The notes: generated by a model from the letters alone, not told the origin. A stretch of 64,000 nt of DNA from Saccharomycopsis phalli (GCA_020342235.1 CP073214.1:1178001-1242000), one strand, 5' to 3'. Shown: positions 46,001 through 55,432, numbered from the stretch's first letter. Program-made: numbers and translations.

Positions 46001-47310
46001 ACGACACACACAATGTTTCCGGATTATGTCACAAGAATGAGATTTCCGATAACAAGGACATTGGGGACTTGAGCAAATTGTTTGGAGAGGGAGATAAAGT
46101 CAAGGTGAAAATTTTGAAAAAGAATATGAACAAGAGACAGTTGTCCTTGGGAATGAAGGCTTCGTATTTTAGAGACGAAGACGTTGAATCTGAAAAGGAG
46201 GATGTGGAGATGGAAGATGCTGAAAATAGTGAGGAGGAGGATGACGATGATGATGATGAATTAGCCGACGCCTTTGAAAATGAAAGTGCCGGGGAAGAGG
46301 AAGAGGCTGATGAGGAGGAAGAAGAAGAAGAAAAGGAGGAAGGATTATCTGTTTCTAATGGACTTAGTACGAATGGGTTTGATTGGACAGCCAGTATCCT
46401 TGAGCAAATTGACGACAACGAGTCGGAAGAGGAAGAAGAGGATGTGTTGCTGGAAAAACCAAACAAAAAACAGACCAAGAAGGCTGTGATAGACAAGACT
46501 ATAGAATTAAACACCAAGTCACCACAGTCTGTTCAAGACTTTGAACGATTATTGGTGGGAGAGCCAAACTCTTCTGTCTTGTGGATGAACTACATGTCAT
46601 TCCAGTTGCAGTTGAATGAGATTGAAAAGGCAAGAGAGATTGGAGAACGTGCCTTGAAGACTATCAACTACCGCGAAGAGCAAGAGAAGTCTAACATATG
46701 GATAGCGTTGTTGAATTTGGAAAACACGTTTGGTACAAAGGACACGTTGGAGGAGCAGTTTAAAAAAGCATGTCAATACATGGACTCATTAACTATGCAT
46801 CAAAAATTGGCGGGCATTTACATCTTATCCAGCAAGAACCAGGAGGCTGAGGAATTATACAAAGTCATGACCAAGAAGTTCAACAAGGAGATTTCAGTAT
46901 GGATTAACTTTGGGAAGTTCTATTTGGAGAACAAGGAGAATGACTCGGCACATGAATTGTTGGCCAAGTCGCTTAAGTCCTTACCTAAGTTCCAGCACAT
47001 TGAAATTGTCAAGAAGTTTGCTCAGATGGAATTCAAGTATGGTGTCCCTGAGCAAGGTAGATCATTGTTTGAGGGCTTGATTTCCGATGCACCAAAGAGA
47101 TTTGACTTGTGGAACGTATATATCGACCAAGAGATCAAATTGAATGAGAAGGAGAAGGTTGAGCAATTGTTTGAGCGATTGGTAACCAAAAAATTGAACA
47201 ACAAACAAAAGAAGTTCTTCTTTACTAAGTGGTTGAAATTTGAGGAAGATCAAAATGATACCAAGGCTTGTGACTATGTGAAGGCTAAGGCTGTATCCTT
47301 GGCAAAATAA
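43009..47310 (+). CDS. RRP5: Ribosome biogenesis factor Rrp5
   Basis: 1433 residues, about 300 fewer than the baker's yeast protein (1729). The N-terminus has the family motif VSFPRGGGSALTALE. The long first part is a chain of S1 RNA-binding repeats (for example VGSVLLGQVIEINKTDIALA; GSVRSVTDFGVFVTLDDTHN). Then comes an acidic stretch (about 1060-1120) and a C-terminal run of HAT/TPR-like helices (SVLWMNYMSFQLQLNEIEKAREIGERAL). Rrp5 works in the nucleolus in pre-rRNA cleavage for both ribosomal subunits. The start is the first ATG in this frame. The size difference suggests one or more S1 repeats are missing or shorter. Confidence 0.95.
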   Translation: MSAQKRKLDEVTPSVLKSSDVSFPRGGGSALTALEIKEVGNQAARDVLFETKEDGAPKKKKKVGKKKGNVEEEVKDAGISIDHLSFKNCLVGSVLLGQVIEINKTDIALALNDNLVGYVPITNISSEISQQIEEFEDEEEDQSDEVPDISKLVRAGQWLRAVVVNPQNAAKKKRIELSIEPSVVNESLEKDDFVIGQTVQASVKSVEDHGVVLNIGKPDVTGFLSKKELTGAGYDMDELVVGGVFFLSINKKPSNARVVNLGFKKQNVSVDKISSVEAVIAGNYMEAIVNEVTGNGVSCKVFGTINASLNLPNLGVYTEAALKDRYAIGSKVKATATASIFVGGEKKLLLSLLDHSATLDRAKYGDIVEAKVQATDKEYAYVDFGAEIFGQVHRSKMAEQAVIGKVYKSRVVGFNDVDSLYVLTTDSKVIAQKYLRPQDIPVGELIDGVIDTVSAAKGVELTIYDGSFRVRVLPQHISDIKLVYPERKFKKGGKCKVRILKVYNGKIFGTLKKTLVNNDNKFLMDYADIAVGDRASGTVEKIFPNGAIVSFFADVRGFLPKSEISETFVKNPQDYLKLGHTINIYVKNVSPETSKMTVSCKSNTVKDNEKFKHLAVGNVIKVTVVEKLKDSIVVEDENQVKGVIASGHLSDGNFEQNRQKLKSVKLKDEIEALILDKDKKKSLLILTAKKSMIADSKKGKLVHTFADIEKLGSQPLHGYIKSITDKGLFVGFAGKLTGLILTKYALKLKTHDLNKSYTVHQSIECYILRVDNENERFLLQLGNKSTNKNISANDLNYKLEIGETVPGKVRSVKDNFLIVELVQKKLGFCFITDALTDYDLKLDEVYKPGQVVQAKILSIDASTHKFNISLRGDEPAKDRVIDSIEDIKQGDIVRGYVKNVNDKGVYLALNADLYGLVRVSDLSDQFLKNWRDYFKVHNVCKGRILSVKGEGRILITLKESQLHGELKLTKTLEAIEVGEIYDGSVRSVTDFGVFVTLDDTHNVSGLCHKNEISDNKDIGDLSKLFGEGDKVKVKILKKNMNKRQLSLGMKASYFRDEDVESEKEDVEMEDAENSEEEDDDDDDELADAFENESAGEEEEADEEEEEEEKEEGLSVSNGLSTNGFDWTASILEQIDDNESEEEEEDVLLEKPNKKQTKKAVIDKTIELNTKSPQSVQDFERLLVGEPNSSVLWMNYMSFQLQLNEIEKAREIGERALKTINYREEQEKSNIWIALLNLENTFGTKDTLEEQFKKACQYMDSLTMHQKLAGIYILSSKNQEAEELYKVMTKKFNKEISVWINFGKFYLENKENDSAHELLAKSLKSLPKFQHIEIVKKFAQMEFKYGVPEQGRSLFEGLISDAPKRFDLWNVYIDQEIKLNEKEKVEQLFERLVTKKLNNKQKKFFFTKWLKFEEDQNDTKACDYVKAKAVSLAK

Positions 47311-47387
47311 TCTGTTGATAGATATAGATGACTGTAATAATGTACTTGATAATATTTAACTACAGTTGTATAACTGGAAATGAAGAA

Positions 47388-48755
47388 TTAGCATATTAGC
47401 ACTATATTTTTGGCTATTTCAGCACCAAATAGTCTAATTAGGTTAATTTTATATTCGGTGATCATAGAATCGTCAGAGTAAACCATGGTTGAAATCTCAT
47501 GTAGGCTTATTATCTTGTCGGTAATTAACTTTTCTACTTGCTTGATTGAAAGTGTTCCGAAGGAAACCAATGGAAACCCATCATCACAAAAGACTTCTTT
47601 AGAATTGTCAAAGTATACATTCTTATCAAACTTGCTGTGGACGTCTAGCTTCAACTTTTGACAACTTTCGGAATAATCTTGCGCAAATTGTGCTTCAAAT
47701 AGCTGTTTTGCGATATTATTTAGCGTACCATGCGGGACTTTGGATTCTGGGTACGAAATGTTCATATTTGGCTCGATATTTTCCATCTGGTACAGCAATA
47801 TCAAGGGCTCAGTATTGGTGATCAAATCATTATCCTCCAAGTAGCTCAACGGCACGAATCTATTGGAATAAATGTCAAGGATTTCGCCGCCGAATTTCTT
47901 TTTGTACTTCATTTTACTGTTATTTTCAATATAGTAGCCCAAGTAGTAATGCGGCTTGTCCAACTTGTATGTTAGTATCATATCCTTCAAGGCAGAAAAG
48001 GTACCCAAGCTTAATTTTGCATAGTCAGGGTCCCAGAAAAAATACACTGATGATATTAGATTTGGCAAGATGTCAATTACTGACACTGCTACTAGTTTGC
48101 CAGACATGTAGTAGCACTCGTGGAACGCTCCTTGGATACTTGAGGTGACGTCAGAATTGTACCAATTATTTAATTGCTCCAAATCCACGGCCTCGAGGCT
48201 CTGGTTCAAGGGGTTATCACATAGAAACCTTGTAAACTGCGATTCGGTCACATCCTTCTCCTCATCGTTATGAATGATCGTTTGGTACCTCTTGTACAAT
48301 GCAAATTTCTCTTGTGAGAATGAGGCCAATTCAAACCTACATTCAAACTCGGTGGATTTCTGGAGATTGAGGATCGACTCACATAAATCAAACGAGTTCT
48401 TTGGGTTCTGCAAGTCTGCCTTTAGGTAATTGGCCACTTTGTTCACACAACGCTTCTGCTCTTTTGTGGGTTTGTAATATCCCCCATTTAACTCATAACT
48501 CGTTCTTATAGTATAATACTGACAGCAATTACGCAACAAATCATGGCGATACAAGAACTTGCCTGAGCGTCTATAACCTTTGTTTATCAAGATTTCATAG
48601 TAGGCAGGGGTACAGTACAACAACTCCATGCCAACAGTGGTTGATGGTACCAACTCGTGGTGATTTGGTTTATCCTCAATATGGCAATATCCACACGTAT
48701 AACTTGAAAATACGTGTGGACCACTGCATACCATTTCAACGACCTTGGTTGTCAT
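47388..48755 (-). CDS. ATE1: Arginyl-tRNA-protein transferase Ate1
   Basis: 455 residues from MTTKVVEMVCSG, against 503 in baker's yeast. N-terminal Cys cluster (YTCGYCHIED, then RNCCQYYTIRTSYEL), preceded by the family motif GYRRSGKFLYRHD. The C-terminal acyltransferase domain has RFLCDNPL, HECYYMSGKLVAVSVIDILP and SSVYFFWDPDYAKLSLGTFSAL. It adds arginine to N-terminal Asp, Glu or oxidised Cys and so creates Arg/N-degron substrates. An upstream in-frame ATG at 48846-48848 would add 31 unconserved residues. Its 3' end converges on RRP5, 77 bases away. Confidence 0.95.
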   Translation of the reverse strand: MTTKVVEMVCSGPHVFSSYTCGYCHIEDKPNHHELVPSTTVGMELLYCTPAYYEILINKGYRRSGKFLYRHDLLRNCCQYYTIRTSYELNGGYYKPTKEQKRCVNKVANYLKADLQNPKNSFDLCESILNLQKSTEFECRFELASFSQEKFALYKRYQTIIHNDEEKDVTESQFTRFLCDNPLNQSLEAVDLEQLNNWYNSDVTSSIQGAFHECYYMSGKLVAVSVIDILPNLISSVYFFWDPDYAKLSLGTFSALKDMILTYKLDKPHYYLGYYIENNSKMKYKKKFGGEILDIYSNRFVPLSYLEDNDLITNTEPLILLYQMENIEPNMNISYPESKVPHGTLNNIAKQLFEAQFAQDYSESCQKLKLDVHSKFDKNVYFDNSKEVFCDDGFPLVSFGTLSIKQVEKLITDKIISLHEISTMVYSDDSMITEYKINLIRLFGAEIAKNIVLIC

Positions 48756-49057
48756 CCTTTTGATAGATGGAGTCGAGTAAAAAATAATGGTAATGCGTGG
48801 AGAATAACCACGGTGAGACTGCACGACATTTATGGCACTAGGAGACAATGTATTGGTGTTATTATGTTAATTATTGTGCCAGGCTGATTATTATATATAT
48901 ATATTACTTTTATATGTCATTTGCTTCCTGTACCTCCTTGCCTTCACGGGGTGAATTGACCCCATGCTCTTCGTTTGGTTGGAGAGGTTACCTACAATCA
49001 TCACTATTATACAATGCACTGTTTATAAATTATTTCCTATGTAGGAATGATATCTAA

Positions 49058-50785
49058 TCAAAAGTTGACGTCCTTACTTGCAAACGAAATATCCTTATTG
49101 GTTAATACCTCGTCCAAGACCCCGGCAGCCGCAGCTACCAAACCCAAAAACGGTCTGGAAGGCTCCAAGACCTTGGACAAATACTCTGGGTGGTATTGAG
49201 CAGCAACGTAGTATGGGTGCTTTTCGTCGCGCAACTCCAAGATCTCCATACGAACATTATTTTCGTCCTTACCGACAAACAGTAACCCCTTGGCTTCGAT
49301 CTTGTCAACCAACAGAGGGTTGACCTCATATCTATGACGGTGTCTCTCAAGGATCTCTTCTTGGTTACCGTACAATTGTCTGATTTTACTCCATTCGGTA
49401 CCTGGCTGGAATCTTGTAGGTCTCAAACCAAGACGCATGGTGCCTCCCAACTTGTCCTTGTCGATTTCTGGCATGTACACAATCGCCGAGTGTTCGTTGC
49501 TCAATCCGTCAATGAATTCCTGTGAATTGGCGTCCTTGACTCCCAAGACATTTCTGGTAAACTCAATCACAGCCACCTGCAATCCAAGACAGACTCCAAG
49601 GTACGGAACGTTGTTGACCCGGACATAGTTTGCAGCGGCAATCATTCCCTCAATTCCACGCGATCCAAATCCACCTGGAACCAAGACCCCGTTAGCTTGT
49701 TTGATCTTGGCCCAGGCATCGTCTCTGGCTTTTTCGTCGGCATCATGTTCCAAGTCGGTGGACTCCACCCACAAAAGCTCCAACTTGCGCTTCAAACGCA
49801 TCAGCGAGTGTTCCAAGCTCTTAATCACAGACAAGTAACTGTCGTGCAAGTTGGTGTACTTGCCGACAATTGCAATTGTGACAACCTCGTACGACTTGTC
49901 AATGGTGTCACACATATCGGACCATTGCTTCATGAGAACCTTGCCTGAGGCAATTCGCTCGGATCCAACGTCGCACAACTTGAGTCTCCGGGTTAAAAAC
50001 CCACCAAGGTTCTGCTCCTTCAACAACAATGGCACGTGGTAGGTACTGTTCAAGTCATGCACACCAAGAACATGGTCCGGGGTAACGTGGCAGAACATTG
50101 AGATTTTCGACATGGTGGTGTCCTCCAATTCTTTCGAGCAACGGCACGCAATAAGGTCCGGAGTCAATCCAAGGGAACGCAAGTCCTTGATCGCAGCTTG
50201 TGTTGGCTTGGTCTTTTGCTCGCCATGAATGACTGGCACCAACGACACATGTGCCAACGCAAAATTGTCGTGGCCCACGCGGAATTGAAACTGTCGCAAT
50301 GCCTCAATGAAAGGGGCACTCTCAATGTCACCAACAGTACCACCCAACTCGACAATACAAACGTCTGGAACTTCTCCCGAGCCGTCAACTGGCAATCGCG
50401 CGGTCCGCTCGATCCAGTCTTGTATCTCGTTGGTGAGATGCGGCACAATTTGCACTGTCTTCCCCAAGTAGTCACCTCGTCTTTCCTTCTCAAGTACCCG
50501 TTGGTACACTTTTCCGGTGGTGATGTTGTGGTCCTTTGTTAGCGACACACTGAGATACCGCTCGTAGTTACCCAAGTCCAAGTCACATTCAGCACCATCG
50601 TCAAGGGTAAACACTTCACCGTGCTCCAATGGCGACATAGTACCAGCATCGATATTCATATATGGATCGATTTTGATAGAAGTAACCCGATACCCAAGAG
50701 ACTTGAGCAAAAGCCCGGTGGAAGATGCAAATATCCCCTTTCCAATTCCGCTGATGACACCTCCAGACACGACAACGTACTTCAT
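49058..50785 (-). CDS. URA7: CTP synthase
   Basis: 575 residues, against 579 for Ura7/Ura8 in baker's yeast. It converts UTP plus glutamine to CTP. The N-terminal synthetase domain begins MKYVVVSGGVISGIGKG (ATP loop), with KIDPYMNIDAGTMSP and GGTVGDIES further on. The C-terminal glutaminase domain has the catalytic Cys in PYLGVCLGLQVA and His-Glu in AAQYHPEYLSK. The start is exactly conserved, and the 17 open codons upstream are leader. It feeds phospholipid and nucleic acid synthesis, and its enzymes form filaments on starvation. I cannot tell Ura7 from Ura8; a single gene is usual in this clade. Confidence 0.96.
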   Translation of the reverse strand: MKYVVVSGGVISGIGKGIFASSTGLLLKSLGYRVTSIKIDPYMNIDAGTMSPLEHGEVFTLDDGAECDLDLGNYERYLSVSLTKDHNITTGKVYQRVLEKERRGDYLGKTVQIVPHLTNEIQDWIERTARLPVDGSGEVPDVCIVELGGTVGDIESAPFIEALRQFQFRVGHDNFALAHVSLVPVIHGEQKTKPTQAAIKDLRSLGLTPDLIACRCSKELEDTTMSKISMFCHVTPDHVLGVHDLNSTYHVPLLLKEQNLGGFLTRRLKLCDVGSERIASGKVLMKQWSDMCDTIDKSYEVVTIAIVGKYTNLHDSYLSVIKSLEHSLMRLKRKLELLWVESTDLEHDADEKARDDAWAKIKQANGVLVPGGFGSRGIEGMIAAANYVRVNNVPYLGVCLGLQVAVIEFTRNVLGVKDANSQEFIDGLSNEHSAIVYMPEIDKDKLGGTMRLGLRPTRFQPGTEWSKIRQLYGNQEEILERHRHRYEVNPLLVDKIEAKGLLFVGKDENNVRMEILELRDEKHPYYVAAQYHPEYLSKVLEPSRPFLGLVAAAAGVLDEVLTNKDISFASKDVNF

Positions 50786-51345
50786 GTTGTGAATGATGTA
50801 AAAAAATCTAGGCATCTGAAAAAAAATTTCAGTCATCGCACAAGGCCGGGTAAGCGATGTGTAGGGGACACTTGCTCAACTGCTAGTAATAACAAGAGTC
50901 AAAAAAGGGCGTTGATGGTTTGATTTTATTGTAGTCTTGATGGGAGAATCTCTCTCAATAACTCAGTCTTTAGATTACGTGTGATTTAAACATATGTTTA
51001 TTATCACTTTTTCAGTCATTCCATGCCTCTCAATATATTCACCACCTCATATTCCATCACTCATATATTCACCACCTTATATTCCTTCGCTCATATATTC
51101 ATTACTTTATATTCCATCGCTCATATATTCACCACCTCATATTCCATCACTCAATCATTGACCCAATTTCAACCCCGGCAAAGTCTATTTTCACACCTTC
51201 ATTTTGGTACCTGCCACCATAAGCAGTCTCACTAGAAGCCAGCTTAGACACTCAACACAATATCTACACACCATAGATACTAATATTAATGTACATTATT
51301 TCTCCCCGCGTCTCGTCCATTGGACTATCCACCATCTTCTGCTAA
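50786..51345. other. Intergenic between URA7 and SME1, with 30-base tandem array
   Basis: 560 bases. The URA7 promoter is on the left; A-runs lie at 50817-50826. A perfect-register 30-base array (51031-51150) lies toward the 3' side of SME1. No gene is seen. Confidence 0.55.
51031..51150. repeat. Tandem array, 30-base unit, four copies
   Basis: Units start at 51031, 51061, 51091 and 51121 and read TCATATATTCACCACCTCAT.. with one to four changes each. The outer two (CACCTCAT..CCATCAC) match best. Length is exactly 4 x 30 with no indel. It is open in one plus-strand frame only because of the period. Confidence 0.9.
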
Positions 51346-51658
51346 TCATCCGTCTAAACTGCTAATCAAACTGATATTATCACCCTTCAACAATATCCGT
51401 CCAAGAGTCGTTCTCTTGTCGCTGGCCAAGTCAATTTCAACTGCGTCTCCCACAACAATGTTCATAAACTCGTCAAACCCACAAATCTTCCCCTGGATTC
51501 TAGAGCTGTTTTGCTCATACAACCATATTTGCACCTTTGCTTGCTGCTGAAAAAACTTGAAAAGCAAGCTAACCGGCATTAACGGCTACATTGTTAGTAT
51601 AAAAATAATCCTCAAACACCAAATACAAACTTACCATCTTCTGCTGCGTACTGGCCAT
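51346..51658 (-). CDS. SME1: Sm core protein E (SmE), two exons
   Basis: Exon 1 is 51635-51658 and encodes MASTQQKM. The intron is 51586-51634 (49 nt; GTAAGT donor, TACTAAC branch site, acceptor AATGTAG). Exon 2 is 51346-51585, starting PLMPVSLLFKFFQQQ. The spliced protein has 87 residues, close to SmE in other species. Sm1 motif: KVQIWLYEQNSSRIQGKICGFDEFMN; Sm2: GRILLKGDNISLI. SmE is one of seven proteins ringing the U1, U2, U4 and U5 snRNAs. The start used without splicing would lose ten residues, including the conserved QKM. It follows RVS167 on the same strand by 80 bases. Confidence 0.93.
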
Positions 51659-51703
51659 GTTATACACCTCTGTGATGCTCAAAATTTACCAGAAAAATCC
51701 ACA

Positions 51704-51713
51704 GTCACGTGAT
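51704..51713. promoter_or_regulatory. GTCACGTGAT E-box upstream of SME1
   Basis: CACGTG core in the 80-base gap between RVS167 stop and SME1 start, about 50 bases before SME1's ATG. Same motif type as at 7742, 33457 and 53817. Confidence 0.45.
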
Positions 51714-51738
51714 ATTCTACAGTGTAAGAATCTATTGT

Positions 51739-53067
51739 TTATTGGTTCAACTGAACATAATTGCCTGGGAAGACGCCTTGTTGACCGTTGGCAACACCCG
51801 TCCACCATCCGTTTTGATCAGGTGTGCGTTCAACGATTTGGATAACTGTCCCTGCGGTAAATGAAAGATCGCCCTCAGCCGTGGCAGCATAATCATACAA
51901 TGCAGTACAATACTCGAGAGCTGGTGCACCACCAATTGCTGCTCGAGGAACTGCTGCCAGTACTGGAGTCTGTTGAGCTTGGGCCGGCTGTTGGTATGCT
52001 GTTTGAACTGGCTGAGCAGTTTGGTTGGGCAATTGGAATTGTGGAGCTTGGCCGGTTGAGTAAGCTGGAGGAGCGCTCATTGTTCCACCAGTAGTTTGGG
52101 AAGCAAAATTCGTGGTGGTGCCAGCGGAATACAACGGCAAAGGTTCTTGTTCCGTCGCACCAGCAGCAGGAGGTGTCGAGGATTTTGCAAATCGTTTCTT
52201 TGTCATTTCAAGTTTGTTCTTTGCGTGGTTGGTCTTGAAGTGACATATTCCGATTGCATCCGTCAACTCCTCGACGTTGCCTCGCTTGGCAGCAAAGTTC
52301 TGCATGAGGTCGCCCGATATGTTGAAGTATGGGATCTTCAACTCCTCCATGCGAGTGTGTAATGTGTAAAAAATGTTCAACTGCATATAGTAGAACGAGA
52401 CAAACAACGGCTTGATAAACTCTGCCTGCAAGTGGAATAACACAGGCAATTCCTTCACACAAATCTCGTTATAGTAGTCGTACTCCTGTTGGGCAACCTC
52501 CACGTTGGACTGGTACTTGTACAACTTCTCCTCATCCTTCGCAGACCGTTCTCCCTTCTTGCCTTCCACCTTCTTCACACTGCCAGTGTGTCTGTCCAAG
52601 TCAAGCTTCTTGTGGTTTCTCTTGGTGATCATTTTTCGTATAGACGTAATCACCTTCAACAACTCCTTAGACGGAGCAATTATTCGTTCCTCAATCAACT
52701 CCAAATCAGGGGCCAACGACGCTTTAATCTCGGTCACCAATGCTCGGTACGCTTCACAAGCTTCAATACCCTGTGGGTTGTCTTCTTGTATCGTCGCATT
52801 AGGGTCAGAGGCCTTCCCTGTGATTGGCTTGTAAATCTCCTCAACTCCCTTGGAAAATTCAATCTGGTGGTCCAACAACCCATTCACGGCAGTAAAATAC
52901 TTGTCAGCCTCCTCAGAAAGCCGTTTTGTCTCGGTCTCAAGTTCCTTGAACCGCCGCTCCGCGTCCACAAACACCGGGTCCTCTTCTACTTTGGTCCCCA
53001 TGTTAAACTTGTGCTTCAACATGGTAGGAGCACGGGTGACTCCTTTGGTGAATCCCTTAAAACTCAT
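51739..53067 (-). CDS. RVS167: Amphiphysin-like BAR-SH3 protein Rvs167
   Basis: 442 residues, against 482 in baker's yeast. N-terminal BAR domain ([20 protein letters not shown] to about 260), then an Ala/Gln/Pro-rich linker ([24 protein letters not shown]) and a C-terminal SH3 ([39 protein letters not shown]). With Rvs161 it forms a membrane-bending heterodimer that helps scission of endocytic vesicles at actin patches. The start is the second in-frame ATG, matching the family N-terminus. Nothing is unusual except the shortened linker. Confidence 0.96.
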   Translation of the reverse strand: MSFKGFTKGVTRAPTMLKHKFNMGTKVEEDPVFVDAERRFKELETETKRLSEEADKYFTAVNGLLDHQIEFSKGVEEIYKPITGKASDPNATIQEDNPQGIEACEAYRALVTEIKASLAPDLELIEERIIAPSKELLKVITSIRKMITKRNHKKLDLDRHTGSVKKVEGKKGERSAKDEEKLYKYQSNVEVAQQEYDYYNEICVKELPVLFHLQAEFIKPLFVSFYYMQLNIFYTLHTRMEELKIPYFNISGDLMQNFAAKRGNVEELTDAIGICHFKTNHAKNKLEMTKKRFAKSSTPPAAGATEQEPLPLYSAGTTTNFASQTTGGTMSAPPAYSTGQAPQFQLPNQTAQPVQTAYQQPAQAQQTPVLAAVPRAAIGGAPALEYCTALYDYAATAEGDLSFTAGTVIQIVERTPDQNGWWTGVANGQQGVFPGNYVQLNQ

Positions 53068-53364
53068 GGCCAATATAGTCAATCGTTAATTAAAATATTG
53101 ACCAAGTGTAGGTTAGTCGCTCTATTAATTAGGCGTGTAATATGTCTAGCAATTGCCACTTGGACCCACAGTTTCAAATTTCCAATACCGACTAAGACAC
53201 GGTCATGTGACTATGTTGTATAGCCCATTTCATGACATGAACGGCTGTACATTTCGCAGTGTCGTCACGCAACAAGTACTTGACAATCGAGGAAAATTCC
53301 TTTGGATTTAAACACATGCAAAAATTATTTAACAATATATTAAGTAAATTGCTGCAAAAATATA

Positions 53365-53438
53365 CGACCTCGGAGAGGATCGAACTCTCGATCTTGCGAT
53401 TAACAGTCGCACGCCTTAACCAGCTTGGCCACGAAGTC
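53365..53438 (-). tRNA. tRNA-Asn (anticodon GTT)
   Basis: The minus strand gives GACTTCG..CGAGGTC acceptor pairing, D-arm GCCAAGCTGGTTAAGGC, anticodon arm TGCGACTGTTAATCGCA with GTT in the loop, T-arm GAGAGTTCGATCCTCTC and discriminator G. It is close to baker's yeast tRNA-Asn and has no intron. A TTTTT run follows at the 3' side. Total 74 bases. Confidence 0.97.
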
Positions 53439-53857
53439 GCTTGTTAGTGACATTTTTTAGGTAGATATCTAAACAAAGGCACAAAAAATTTGAATAAATA
53501 TTCTCTAATAGGATTAGACACGTAATAGAACAGACGATAATTGACACAGACAATTAACGTCAACAAGACTGAAGTCCTCAGACCGACTGTATAAGAAACC
53601 AGTTTGCCATTAAATCAGAAAAGCCAGTCTCTAAACATAGGTTACAATGATAACTAGAACTTAGTACAGTACTGACTGTATTACAAGTCTGTTACACATT
53701 GAGGCTTTCACACCATGCCATCCAATTTTCACAGTAATTGTTCAATTCTTTAACACGCTTACTCTGAAAACAGTGACTCTTTTCTATTGAGAAACAATCC
53801 TAGGATATGTAATTTGGTCACGTGAGTTGGGCGATGCGGAATATGGGGAAGTAATGA
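53439..53857. other. Intergenic between tRNA-Asn and the transporter
   Basis: 420 AT-rich bases. It contains the tRNA 5' flank and the transporter promoter, with GTCACGTGAG at 53817-53826, 31 bases before the start. tRNA flanks are frequent insertion sites in yeasts, but I see no recognisable element here. Confidence 0.5.
53817..53826. promoter_or_regulatory. GTCACGTGAG E-box upstream of the transporter
   Basis: CACGTG core 31 bases before the first ATG of the sugar/inositol-type transporter. Inositol transporter genes in baker's yeast use bHLH (Ino2/Ino4) sites with a CATGTG core, so a bHLH site is plausible, but this exact core is the Cbf1 type. Confidence 0.4.
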
Positions 53858-55432
53858 ATGGAGACTTGGCTGACAATGAAGAACCGAGATACTTTTCATG
53901 GGGATGAGATAGGTCGTGAGAATGAATCAAATATGTTAATTCCTCCTCATAATATATTATTCTCGGATGGGTGCACACTGTCAACCTCAGTGAATGGGTC
54001 TGGCGATATCGAGGAGACAAAGATAGGGCTATTTTCTGTTTTCATAGTTTGTGCAGTGGCTATTGGGGGAGTCTTGTTTGGATTTGATACTGCCATCATT
54101 TCAAGTTGTCTAGTGTTTGTGGGTAACGATTTGGGGCATCAGCTTAGTGCTATTGAGATGGAAGTGATAACGTCAGTGACGTCAGTAACAGCACTTTTGG
54201 GGTCTATTTGTGCAGGGTATTTGTCAGACAAGTATGGAAGACGCAAAGTGCTTATATGGTGCTGTTTTATTTTTGTTATTTCCGCAATCGAGATGGGTGT
54301 TTCCAACTCAGTGATACAGTTGGTGGCTGGTAGAGCTCTTGTTGGAATCGCGGTGGGAGGAGCTAGTATGATAGTTCCGGTCTTCATTGCTGAAGTATCG
54401 CCTTCGAAAATCCGAGGACTGCTTCTTGCTGTTAATTCTTTATGTACGACTGGTGGGCAGTTGGTGGCATATCTTCTCGCCAACAGTTTGAAGAATACAA
54501 CCAATAACTGGAGGTACTCATTCTATATTAGTGGGATTCCTCCGGTGTTATTCTTGGCAATTGTAAAGTTTGTTCCTGAGTCTCCACGGTTTGATATTAT
54601 TCAAGGAAACTTGGGTGCTGCTGTGCATTCCTTGTCCAAGATTTATCCATATGCTGATATTGCACAAGTCAAGAGCAAAGTGGCCTTGATTCAGTCTGAT
54701 ATCCACGGCTCACGCGAATTATACAGGGTATCGTTTTGGAAGGTTATTTCAAGCAAGAAAAGCACGCAAAATGCCCTTATTGTCGGTTGTATTCTCATGG
54801 CAATCCAACAGTGTTGTGGGTTCAACGCATTTATGTATTACTCGGCTGCAATTTTTAAAGAGTTGGGGTACCAGGATCCTATCTTTGCTTCTATATCTAT
54901 TGCACTCACCAATTTTCTCTTTAGTCTTGTTCCTTTGTATCTCTTGGATAAAATCGGCCGAAGAATGACGCTTCTTAGGACCACCTGGCTTATGGGAATT
55001 GCCTTAGCTTGTGCTTCTGGGGCGTATTTTTTTTCTGATGGAAAAGGTTTGATTAATATTTTCTTATTGGCCTCTATAATACTCTTTGTTGCTAGTTATG
55101 CTTCCGGCCTAGGCACCGTTCCATGGTCACTGGTGGAATTTCTTCCTTTGGAAGCAAGAGCAATTGGCGGAACTATAATTACTTGTTGCAATTGGTCTAC
55201 AAACTTTGTGATATCTCTCACGTACTTGAGCTTAATGGATTTCCTCGGTCCGAGTCTTACGTTTGCGTTATTTGCTGGTATCTGTCTAGCTTCCTGGGTA
55301 TGGATATGGCGAAATTATCCGGATGTCAGTGGGATACCGTTGGAACAAATTAGTAAAATTTTTGAGGATGGTGTAGATGTGAAAATGGCGGATCAAATGA
55401 AGGCTGCATTTTCCAATGGGTTGGCAGCATAA
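53858..55432 (+). CDS. MFS sugar/myo-inositol-type transporter
   Basis: 524 residues with about 12 membrane helices starting near residue 55. Family signatures: GGVLFGFDTAIIS (helix 1), GYLSDKYGRRKVL (loop 2-3), VPVFIAEVSPSKIRG (helix 4-5), VPESPRF (loop 6-7), QQCCGFNAFMYYSAAIF (helix 7), LDKIGRRMTLL (loop 8-9). Helix 7 and the GG(Q)LVAY segment suit the myo-inositol/Itr branch better than hexose carriers, but I cannot assign the substrate. The N-terminal 50 residues are cytosolic. Next ATGs at codons 7 and 26 are possible starts. The heme peroxidase follows on the same strand, 81 bases away. Confidence 0.88.
   Translation: METWLTMKNRDTFHGDEIGRENESNMLIPPHNILFSDGCTLSTSVNGSGDIEETKIGLFSVFIVCAVAIGGVLFGFDTAIISSCLVFVGNDLGHQLSAIEMEVITSVTSVTALLGSICAGYLSDKYGRRKVLIWCCFIFVISAIEMGVSNSVIQLVAGRALVGIAVGGASMIVPVFIAEVSPSKIRGLLLAVNSLCTTGGQLVAYLLANSLKNTTNNWRYSFYISGIPPVLFLAIVKFVPESPRFDIIQGNLGAAVHSLSKIYPYADIAQVKSKVALIQSDIHGSRELYRVSFWKVISSKKSTQNALIVGCILMAIQQCCGFNAFMYYSAAIFKELGYQDPIFASISIALTNFLFSLVPLYLLDKIGRRMTLLRTTWLMGIALACASGAYFFSDGKGLINIFLLASIILFVASYASGLGTVPWSLVEFLPLEARAIGGTIITCCNWSTNFVISLTYLSLMDFLGPSLTFALFAGICLASWVWIWRNYPDVSGIPLEQISKIFEDGVDVKMADQMKAAFSNGLAA

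Noticed and set aside
51031-51150. CRISPR-like look of regular 30-base repeats
   Set aside because: Units are directly adjacent with no spacers, and the organism is a yeast; it is a simple tandem array.
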